From Zoogloea sp. (lineage in GTDB: Bacteria > Pseudomonadota > Gammaproteobacteria > Burkholderiales > Rhodocyclaceae), in NCBI GenBank assembly GCA_009026175.1, contig WBTZ01000045.1, positions 1-35,460 of the forward strand: DNA of 35,460 bases, written 5' to 3'. Below are positions 1 to 6,324 of the stretch, one piece after another (position 1 is the stretch's first letter; each line of letters begins with the position of its first letter). Under the pieces are notes generated by a model. That model did no database searches and was not told the origin of the DNA. It saw only the letters and a program-made list of their open reading frames with translations. The translations under genes were made by a program, and so were the position numbers.

Positions 1-1177
1 AAAACTGATAGTCAGGGAGCTTTGCCCACTTGGGCAGGCGGCTTTCATCCTTCAATCGGTTGATGAGGTTGAAGGCCTGTTCCTGGGGCGTGGCGCCCTC
101 CTCCAGCTCAGCCAGTACGTGGAGATCCGCACCGCAGACGGTGGTGATCCACTCTTCTTTCTTTTGCTTCTCGCAGACCTTGGATTCACGCACCGTCCGG
201 ATGCGCTCTTGCTTTTCGTCCAAGTGATCGAAGGCCGGGTAAGAGCCGGCAAGGTAGGCCCCAGGAGCGGTGAGCACGTCGAAGGGAATGACGCGATCAA
301 CGGCTTTGAACTCGACTTCGACGCGGGTCCATTTGCTTTCCGGTGCGCCAAGCTGCTTGCCCTTCTCATAGACGCGGCAGAACTTCCCGGAGGTGCGGAC
401 GCCGACATAGGCGGTCAGGCCTTTCGGGTCGTTATCGAGCTTCCAGTTTCCGCGCCCTTCCCATGCGGGGTTGACGGGGGATCGGCGCAGGCGGAACAGG
501 CCGTTGTCGTAATCGATGCTGGCTTCCTGGGGGCTGTACTCACCCTCGAAGCAATCGTGAGCCACGTCGACACGGGTCAGGCGACCATTGATGGCCTGCG
601 CTTCCAAGAAGGCCTTGAGGCGGAATTCCCAGCCGGGCCGCGCTGCGGCAAGGCCTGTGCCGGTAAGGGAGACCATGACGGTATTACGCTGGCCGCCATG
701 GGCGATGAAGCCGTAACCATCCTCACCGAGCGGGTATGACCGCTTGTAGAAGTTCCGGCCCTTGTCGTATTGGCCGGTGACGCCGAAGCCGAAGACTTCA
801 TCCAGGGCAAAGGACATGGCCTTGATGATGTCGGAATCGGTGAGCGTGGAGCCCGGGAAGCCGACGTGATGCGCCGTATCTTCGTGGCAGGTGAAATTGA
901 TCCAGTCGATGAAGGCCTGCCCGCCGTCCGGGCCGGTGCGTTTCATCACGTGCTTCACTTGACCGCCGACCATCACCAGCTCCACGGTCTGCACATGTTC
1001 CCCTCGTGTTACTACTGAGGGGGCTTTCGCCCGCCCCGCCCCGCCTCCTTCGTCGGCGCACCGGGCCGGGCTGCAGCCAACCTGCATCTGTTCAGCGGAT
1101 AGGCGTGACGCAGCCTCGCTGGCGCGGACTTCGTCCATCGTGGGTATGGACCAGGGGCGTTTTTTGATGGAGGCCAT
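1..1177 (-). CDS. Phage replication initiation factor (Rep_trans/RstA-like), partial at left edge
   Basis: The minus-strand frame is open for 392 codons from ATG 1177 and leaves the window at position 1, so the C-terminus is missing. The stretch YVGVRTSGKFCRVYEKGKQ, followed by WTRVEVEFK and a DHL-type segment, is typical of the replication initiation factor family (Rep_trans, PF02486) that starts rolling-circle replication in filamentous phages and some plasmids. The first 60 residues are low-complexity and unlike the family core, which begins near WINFTCHEDT. The start is set by GGAGG 8 bases upstream and by the TAATG overlap with the preceding 37-residue gene, suggesting translational coupling. 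Family assignment comes from motif recognition. A plasmid-type Rep is the main alternative, but the small membrane proteins upstream favour an inovirus. Confidence 0.85.
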   Translation of the reverse strand, partial: MASIKKRPWSIPTMDEVRASEAASRLSAEQMQVGCSPARCADEGGGAGRAKAPSVVTRGEHVQTVELVMVGGQVKHVMKRTGPDGGQAFIDWINFTCHEDTAHHVGFPGSTLTDSDIIKAMSFALDEVFGFGVTGQYDKGRNFYKRSYPLGEDGYGFIAHGGQRNTVMVSLTGTGLAAARPGWEFRLKAFLEAQAINGRLTRVDVAHDCFEGEYSPQEASIDYDNGLFRLRRSPVNPAWEGRGNWKLDNDPKGLTAYVGVRTSGKFCRVYEKGKQLGAPESKWTRVEVEFKAVDRVIPFDVLTAPGAYLAGSYPAFDHLDEKQERIRTVRESKVCEKQKKEEWITTVCGADLHVLAELEEGATPQEQAFNLINRLKDESRLPKWAKLPDYQF

Positions 1178-1290
1178 TAGGAACGCCTCCAGAGCAAAAC
1201 GAAAAAGACCACGACAATCTGAATCAGAGAAGAGAGTCCAAAGCCGGCCCAGAAAGCCACTTCAAAGTTATGAAGGATTTCGGCTTCCAT
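1177..1290 (-). CDS. 37-residue single-span membrane protein
   Basis: A 38-codon frame encodes a protein beginning MEAEILHNFEVAFWAGFG, followed by a strongly hydrophobic helix (SLIQIVVVFFVLLW) and a basic RRS end. Its ATG overlaps the stop of the upstream 157-residue gene (TGATG), and its TAA overlaps the ATG of the Rep gene (TAATG). A GGAG lies about 5 bases before the start. The charge pattern predicts the N-terminus outside and the basic tail in the cytoplasm. Filamentous phages carry several such tiny membrane proteins (minor coat or assembly proteins), but none can be named here. The double overlap is the main evidence that this gene is real. Confidence 0.7.
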   Translation of the reverse strand: MEAEILHNFEVAFWAGFGLSSLIQIVVVFFVLLWRRS

Positions 1291-1763
1291 CACCACTCCC
1301 CCGCCATTCCGCCCAGCTGGGCCAAGCACTCAACAACAGCGTTACGAGAAAAGAACGAGCAGTGACGTTGGTACGGATTTCCGTAACGATGGCATTGATA
1401 CGCCTGGACGTTTTCCACCAGCCGCTGGCGAAGCAATTCGCGCTTTGTCGGGCCCACATTTTTCGTAACGCGCTTCTTCTTCGTAACAGGCGCGACCTGG
1501 ACCAGCTCAGTAACCTCGTTACGAATTTTCGTAACTAAATCCACCTGGGCACCCTTGACGGCACCAGCATCAAGCTGTGACGGAAATAGAGGGAGCTGGG
1601 CTTTGCGTCGAGCACGCATAAGGCGCATGCGCTCAGCAGCAGGAATGGCGCAGCCGGTTGCAGGCCGGCCACGCTTCTTAGAGGGTGACCCCGCCCGCAC
1701 ATCGGCGGGAGCCGGAGCGGGGAGACCGGGCAGGGTCGGGTGATCGTGAGTGGAGGAGTTCAT
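1290..1763 (-). CDS. Basic phage-type protein with KKRGRPATG motif, unknown function
   Basis: This 157-residue protein has a proline-rich start, then KKRGRPATG followed by AAERMRLMRARRKAQ. That arrangement is common in small phage and plasmid proteins and resembles an AT-hook-like basic patch leading into a charged helix. A middle part repeats the unit VTK (VTKIRNEVTELV, VTKKKRVTKNV), and the C-terminal third has Cys/His/Arg residues without a pattern I recognise. Its ATG overlaps the preceding small gene by ATGA (1760-1763) and its TGA overlaps the next start (TGATG at 1290). DNA binding, perhaps accessory to replication, is inferred only from the basic composition and the position next to the Rep gene. 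Confidence 0.65.
   Translation of the reverse strand: MNSSTHDHPTLPGLPAPAPADVRAGSPSKKRGRPATGCAIPAAERMRLMRARRKAQLPLFPSQLDAGAVKGAQVDLVTKIRNEVTELVQVAPVTKKKRVTKNVGPTKRELLRQRLVENVQAYQCHRYGNPYQRHCSFFSRNAVVECLAQLGGMAGEW
1462..1535. repeat. Cluster of TTCGTAAC octamers including an 18-bp palindrome
   Basis: Four exact copies of TTCGTAAC or its complement lie at 1462-1469, 1480-1487, 1518-1525 and 1528-1535. The last two form the perfect palindrome GTTACGAATTTTCGTAAC. Near copies occur at 1341-1348 and around 1381. They lie inside the 157-residue gene and encode its VTK units, so they could be only a coding repeat. They could also be binding sites upstream of the Rep gene. Confidence 0.5.
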
Positions 1764-1867
1764 AGCTTGAACACCCCACTTGATGCTAAACAGCTAAGCG
1801 TAATCATGACGCCAGCAACAAAGCCGGTAAAAACCAGAGACACGTCAGTAATCAAGAGACGCGCCAT
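1760..1867 (-). CDS. 35-residue membrane protein, copy 1 of a duplicated module
   Basis: The short reading starts at ATG 1867 and gives a hydrophobic peptide (LVFTGFVAGVMITLSCLASSG) with one membrane span. Its TGA overlaps the ATG of the 157-residue gene (ATGA). The GFVAG core recurs in the gene ending at 2250, with its three changed codons differing only at third positions (GGC TTT GTT GCT GGC against GGC TTC GTC GCC GGC), which points to selection on the minus-strand protein. The same frame is open upstream to ATG 2131, which itself overlaps a stop (TGATG). A 123-residue form is therefore possible, although that extension is antisense to the plus-strand gene 1892-2119 and looks less natural. 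The start is uncertain. Confidence 0.5.
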   Translation of the reverse strand: MARLLITDVSLVFTGFVAGVMITLSCLASSGVFKL

Positions 1868-1891
1868 ATCAACAAAATCGGAGAACCGAGC

Positions 1892-2119
1892 ATGCCTATT
1901 GAGATACAGAACCTCCTCGAACTCGCTGGAAAGACGCTTAGCATTTTCGTCGGCGGACTTATCCCAGCCTTTCTGATCGGAATCTACTTCAGCCAAAGAT
2001 TCCTTGAAGAGCCGGACATGAAGCGAAGCGAAAGGACGGACAGCAGAAAGACCGCATACGGTTTTGCCATCTTCATTTGGTTCGTCATCTGCGCCCTGAT
2101 TGGATGGGCTATGAACTGA
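1892..2119 (+). CDS. 75-residue two-span membrane protein, copy 1
   Basis: This small protein has two hydrophobic spans (about residues 16-34 and 55-73) separated by a charged loop containing QRFLEEPDMKRSE. GGAG sits 8 bases before the ATG. The gene at 2388-2615 is the same length and has the matching loop KRFFEHPDMNKSE. Between the two, Arg CGG/AGA, Ser TCC/AGC, Phe TTT/TTC and Asp GAT/GAC are synonymous codon changes, which supports coding on this strand. It starts 24 bases from the opposed 35-residue gene and runs against the surrounding minus-strand genes. The function is unknown. A small membrane-active phage protein (exclusion, toxin-like or assembly) would fit but is a guess. Confidence 0.6.
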   Translation: MPIEIQNLLELAGKTLSIFVGGLIPAFLIGIYFSQRFLEEPDMKRSERTDSRKTAYGFAIFIWFVICALIGWAMN

Positions 2120-2130
2120 AGTGACGGCCA

Positions 2131-2250
2131 TCACAGCGACCCCGATAACGTTGCGAGACGATTAGCAACTCTCAGAAGAAGAACCAGACCGAGAACCGCC
2201 GCAAGAGCAAGAACGAAGACCGGACGGCAACCGCGAAGCTGAAATGACAT
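2131..2250 (-). CDS. 39-residue single-span membrane protein
   Basis: The frame encodes a basic N-terminus (MSFQLRGCRP), then a leucine/valine/alanine-rich helix (VFVLALAAVLGLVLLL) and a short polar tail. Its ATG overlaps the stop of the upstream small gene (TGATG at 2250-2252), and a G-rich ribosome-binding stretch lies just upstream. Its own stop also forms a TGATG with a possible start at 2131. It converges on the plus-strand 75-residue gene with 11 bases between the two stops. Size and topology resemble minor virion or assembly proteins of filamentous phages. No family can be assigned. Confidence 0.6.
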   Translation of the reverse strand: MSFQLRGCRPVFVLALAAVLGLVLLLRVANRLATLSGSL

Positions 2251-2393
2251 CACAGCGCCCCCGAAGACGACAGAACACGCTTAGCGAACTCGATGCCGAC
2301 GTACAAGCCGGCGACGAAGCCAAACATCAGCATGCCAGCCTGATTGACACAAAACCTGAATAACGACCACGAAGGATAGTTAATACCATGCAT
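2250..2393 (-). CDS. 47-residue (or shorter) membrane protein, copy 2 of the module
   Basis: The C-terminal part (MLMFGFVAGLYVGIEFAKRV) is a single hydrophobic span that shares the GFVAG core with copy 1. The start at ATG 2393 shares the hexamer ATGCAT (2388-2393) with the start codon of the opposed gene. An internal ATG at 2333 would give 27 residues. The open frame also extends upstream to a GTG at 2693, but that part is antisense to the 75-residue gene and has no natural-looking composition. The stop overlaps the next ATG (TGATG), so coupling to the 39-residue gene is likely. The exact start is undecided. Confidence 0.45.
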   Translation of the reverse strand: MHGINYPSWSLFRFCVNQAGMLMFGFVAGLYVGIEFAKRVLSSSGAL

Positions 2394-2615
2394 CCCCAAA
2401 TCGATAACATGCTGGAAATCTTGCGCCAATCTATCGATCTGTTTGGAATAGGCGTCATCATCGCTTTTGCTGCTGCTTTCCCCATCAGCAAGCGGTTTTT
2501 TGAACACCCGGATATGAATAAATCCGAATGGGGCAAGGCTGTACTTCAAGCCTTCGCCATCAACACCATCGTGCTTGTGCTGATCACCCTCTCTGCCGTG
2601 CTTTACCTGAGCTGA
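2388..2615 (+). CDS. 75-residue two-span membrane protein, copy 2
   Basis: This is a paralogue of the gene at 1892-2119, of identical length. It has two hydrophobic spans (about residues 16-34 and 53-73) and the conserved loop SKRFFEHPDMNKSEW. AGGA lies 11 bases before the ATG. The protein is predicted to sit in the inner membrane with a short cytoplasmic or periplasmic loop. It is read toward the regulator gene at 2759, 143 bases downstream, with the palindrome cluster in between. The function is not recognised. The codon-level comparison with copy 1 is the main reason to prefer this strand over the antisense frame. Confidence 0.6.
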   Translation: MHPQIDNMLEILRQSIDLFGIGVIIAFAAAFPISKRFFEHPDMNKSEWGKAVLQAFAINTIVLVLITLSAVLYLS

Positions 2616-2671
2616 CACGCTCCACCCCCATGGAAGTTGCGGAAACCGACAGCCGGGGCTATCGTCGACCG

Positions 2672-2744
2672 AGCAAGCAATTTTGCTAGACACGCAAATT
2701 TGATTGCGTCGTGACGGAGCGTATCCGCAATCAATTTTGATTGC
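2672..2744. promoter_or_regulatory. Three palindromic operator candidates upstream of the Cro-like gene
   Basis: Three perfect inverted repeats lie in 73 bases: AGCAA-N6-TTGCT (2672-2687), ACGCAA-N6-TTGCGT (2692-2709) and GCAATCAATTTTGATTGC (2727-2744). The first two have GCAA/TTGC cores and centres 21 bases apart, two helical turns. The second and third share TTTGATTGC. Placement just before the regulator start (ATG 2759) suggests autoregulatory sites, as in divergent phage repressor regions. No confident -10/-35 pair was found. Confidence 0.6.
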
Positions 2745-2758
2745 AAGAGGGTGTGAAC

Positions 2759-3127
2759 ATGGAAATCAAAGATTTTGTGGAACTTGGCGTAGAGAAGACT
2801 GGCAGCCGCCCCGCCCTTGCTTCGGCGCTATGCGTAACGCCGAACCAAATCTCAAACGCAAGAGACAGGGGCCTGCCTGTCTCAGCCTGCTACGCCCTTG
2901 CCGAACTGATCGGAAGGGATGCCGGTGAGATCATCGCAGCGTCAGAACTGGTGACGGAGAAGAAGCCCGAGCGCAGGGCTGTGCTGATGAAGTACCTTGC
3001 CAAAGCGGTAGCTGTATCGAATATTGCCGCATGCGCTTTGATTATGACTTTTGGGCAAAGCCAGGACGCAAGCGCCTCTACAAGCACTGACTTGCAACAA
3101 TCTGGACCCAGTAATTTTCAGAACTAA
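2759..3127 (+). CDS. Cro-like helix-turn-helix phage regulator with C-terminal hydrophobic segment
   Basis: The start at ATG 2759 is preceded by AGGG at a good distance. An in-frame upstream codon at 2741 adds six residues but lies inside the palindrome. The protein has 122 residues. Residues 1-60 look like a helix-turn-helix (SRPALASALCVTPNQISNAR), followed by an EKKPERRA stretch typical of small phage proteins of the DUF3693 type. Residues about 90-105 (AVAVSNIAACALIMTF) are hydrophobic, so the protein may be membrane-attached, which is unusual for a repressor. It is divergent from the Rep operon, as RstR is from RstA in CTX phage. Repressor function is inferred from domain and layout. Confidence 0.75.
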   Translation: MEIKDFVELGVEKTGSRPALASALCVTPNQISNARDRGLPVSACYALAELIGRDAGEIIAASELVTEKKPERRAVLMKYLAKAVAVSNIAACALIMTFGQSQDASASTSTDLQQSGPSNFQN

Positions 3128-3171
3128 TGAAATACCGGAAAGGCGGGTTGCTGGCAGCCGGGTCCGTGCCC

Positions 3172-3483
3172 TCAGCCCACCCGACGGCCTGCAGCCGCTT
3201 TCTTCTGATGCAGCCACCAGGCGCCAAGAGCGCTGCGCGGAAAACGCAGTGCCACCGCTTCCAGCACCATGTTGCCGGTGGCCAGCATCAGGAACACATA
3301 GATCAAGTCGGCCCACCAGGCGTCCAGATGAATCAAGCCGAGCATCACCGCCAACTGAAACGCCGAAAAGGCCGCGCCCTTGAGCTGGCGCACCCAGGCT
3401 CTCTGCTCCTGCGCGGCAAGCTTGACGGACATTGCCCACCAGGTCGGCAGCACTACCAGCAAGGCCAATCCATTCATCACCAT
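3172..3483 (-). CDS. Unknown 103-residue membrane protein
   Basis: The protein has a hydrophobic N-terminal span (MNGLALLVVLPTWWAMSV) and a second long hydrophobic stretch rich in Trp and Leu (about residues 45-78), separated by a basic loop, with a basic C-terminus (HQKKAAAGRRVG). The frame offers ATG 3483 or ATG 3477. GAGAG is better placed for 3477. It points toward the Cro-like gene (convergent, 44 bases apart) and has no operon partner. I do not recognise the family. Composition and codon use fit the host better than the small phage genes. Confidence 0.6.
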   Translation of the reverse strand: MVMNGLALLVVLPTWWAMSVKLAAQEQRAWVRQLKGAAFSAFQLAVMLGLIHLDAWWADLIYVFLMLATGNMVLEAVALRFPRSALGAWWLHQKKAAAGRRVG

Positions 3484-3654
3484 CTCTCGTCAGATACGCC
3501 GAAACGGGCTGCTTCGCCGCTTCCTGGCCGGCGCTGCCTGAAACCCGGTCGGATCGATTCGTCCATCTCAGCGTTAAAAAGCCCGCGGAATCGCGGGATC
3601 GATCTTCCTCAACTGCACCAGGTTGTACAGCTTCCAGCGAATGCCAGGCAGGTG
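3484..3654. other. Degraded intergenic stretch
   Basis: No complete gene is seen. On the minus strand a 25-codon remnant ending IDPAIPRAF stops at about 3578, just before a terminator. It looks like the C-terminus of a lost gene, but the family is not recognised. Confidence 0.35.
3574..3597 (-). terminator. Rho-independent terminator, minus strand
   Basis: On the minus strand CCCGCG-ATTC-CGCGGG forms a 6-bp GC stem followed by CTTTTTAA. It would end transcripts coming from the YCII/sigma-fragment region. Confidence 0.7.
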
Positions 3655-3852
3655 TCAAACTGCATGTCGCCGCGTGGAACAACCCTTAGCGCTGCATGGC
3701 TGGGTCGGCCTGCAGCGCGTCGATATCACCGCCGCCTGGGTCAGATCTTCGGCAAGGCTGACGCCGCGCACGACGCGTGCAACCGCGCCGACGATGCGGC
3801 CTGACTCGATACGCCAGGCCGCTTCGACGCTTCTCGCTACATTACGCGCCAT
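3655..3852 (-). pseudogene. ECF sigma factor N-terminal fragment (YCII-associated type)
   Basis: The frame begins 11 bases inside the end of the YCII gene and reads VEAAWRIESGRIVGAVARVVRGVSLAEDLTQAA. This matches the start of region 2 of the ECF sigma factors that normally follow YCII/DGPF genes (typically VEAVWRIESARLIAGLARMVRDVGLAEDLAQDAL). After about residue 40 the similarity stops and the frame ends at 65 residues, against roughly 400 for an intact member. A neighbouring frame carries a short unrelated tail (GGDIDALQADPAMQR) before a stop, so this is a deletion rather than one frameshift. The gene is almost certainly inactive. Confidence 0.75.
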
Positions 3853-4279
3853 TCTTCCCTTGTTGGACGAGCTTTCGACGCAATTGCTCCTCTTGCTCCG
3901 CCAACTCCGGGCTCATGTTGGCGCCGAAGTCCTCCGGAGTGAAAACCGGGCGAATCTCGATTTCAGACTCAGCAGTCATTGGGTTCGGGCAGCGCCGCAC
4001 CCACTCCACGGCCTCTTCCATCGAGCGAACTTCCCACAGCCAGAAGCCAGCAATCAGCTCCTTTGTGTCGGCGAACGGGCCATCGGTGACTGTACGGTTC
4101 TTGCCTGAGAACAGCACCCGTGCGCCGTGCTTGCTGGGCTTGAGGCCCTCGCCGGCCAGCATCACGCCAGCGTTGACCAGTTCCTCGTTGTAGCTACCCA
4201 TCGCGGCCAGAAGTTCCGGACTGGGCATGACACCAGCTTCGGACTCCGCCGTTGCCTTGACGATCACCATAACGCGCAT
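3842..4279 (-). CDS. YCII/DGPF-domain protein
   Basis: This 145-residue protein has the DGPF motif in TVTDGPFADTKELIAGFW (about residues 63-80), preceded by SPELLAAMGSYNEELVNAGV and followed by SMEEAVEWVRRCP. That is the usual layout of the COG3795 family, a ferredoxin-like fold commonly paired with an ECF sigma factor. GGAG lies about 7 bases before the ATG. The protein is full length and keeps the expected residues. Its biochemical role is unknown even in the family, where it is thought to act with the sigma factor. Here the partner downstream is truncated, so the gene is an orphan. A terminator follows at 3574. Confidence 0.85.
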   Translation of the reverse strand: MRVMVIVKATAESEAGVMPSPELLAAMGSYNEELVNAGVMLAGEGLKPSKHGARVLFSGKNRTVTDGPFADTKELIAGFWLWEVRSMEEAVEWVRRCPNPMTAESEIEIRPVFTPEDFGANMSPELAEQEEQLRRKLVQQGKNGA

Positions 4280-4616
4280 GTCTTACTCCTAAAGCGAGTT
4301 GTCGGGGCATGCAAACTCTTCGCATCCCTCATAACTACGACGAATCAGCCTGACCAGTTTCGACATCTTGCACGTTTTTGTGGCGTTGGCCTCGCTTACA
4401 AGAGCTGTGCGCTTAACTGCACCCGGCGAGCGCATGCGCACGAGGTATCGAAACCGCCCCCACCAGGGCCGCCCAAGCCATACCGTCTCCGATACCGTCA
4501 ATTTTTCCCGCTTGCCACCGATCCATATCAATACCCCCAGAAAGCAAAAACCCCGGCAGTGCCGGGGTTTTCGTTGGTTTGCTGATCGTTGCCGAACGCT
4601 GTCGGCAGGTAGGAAA
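4280..4616. other. Intergenic region between YCII gene and guaA
   Basis: This holds the guaA terminator and the upstream region of the YCII gene. An 80-codon minus-strand frame (4289-4531, TTG start) fills much of it, but has no ribosome-binding site, no recognisable domain and ends in the leader of the YCII gene. I do not call it a gene. Confidence 0.4.
4546..4573. terminator. Terminator downstream of guaA, readable on both strands
   Basis: CCCCGGC-AGT-GCCGGGG forms a 7-bp GC stem flanked by AAAAA on the left and TTTT on the right, so it gives a U-tract on either strand. For guaA (minus strand) it lies about 45 bases after the stop. Confidence 0.85.
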
Positions 4617-6179
<1,563 letters not shown>

Positions 6180-6214
6180 GGCGGAGTCCGTAGGGTGAAA
6201 ACGGGAAGCCAGGC

Positions 6215-6220
6215 ATTATA
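6215..6220 (-). promoter_or_regulatory. -10 element for guaA
   Basis: The minus strand reads TATAAT 36 bases upstream of the guaA ATG, which would give a short leader of about 28 bases. No good -35 is visible at the standard distance. Confidence 0.5.
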
Positions 6221-6324
6221 GCGTGAGGGGAGCGTGGGCGCCTTGTTGGTACAATCCCGGTCCGGCTCGCCCCCTCCCGCGCCGGCACTACGAAACCTCG
6301 ACCCCAAAAAGCCAAGAGCCGCCC

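Noticed and set aside
119-739. 206-codon plus-strand frame
   Set aside because: The opposite strand encodes a clear Rep_trans protein. This frame is its shadow.
2250-2693. 147-codon minus-strand reading of the copy-2 gene
   Set aside because: The N-terminal 100 codons are antisense to a better-supported plus-strand gene. Only the C-terminal part shows paralogous coding conservation.
4289-4531. 80-codon minus-strand frame before the YCII gene
   Set aside because: TTG start, no ribosome-binding site, no domain, and it occupies the likely promoter of the YCII gene.
2600-4616. Search for a dif/XerCD site or a repeated attachment sequence bounding the phage region
   Set aside because: No sequence resembling a dif site and no repeat of the guaA end was seen by eye.
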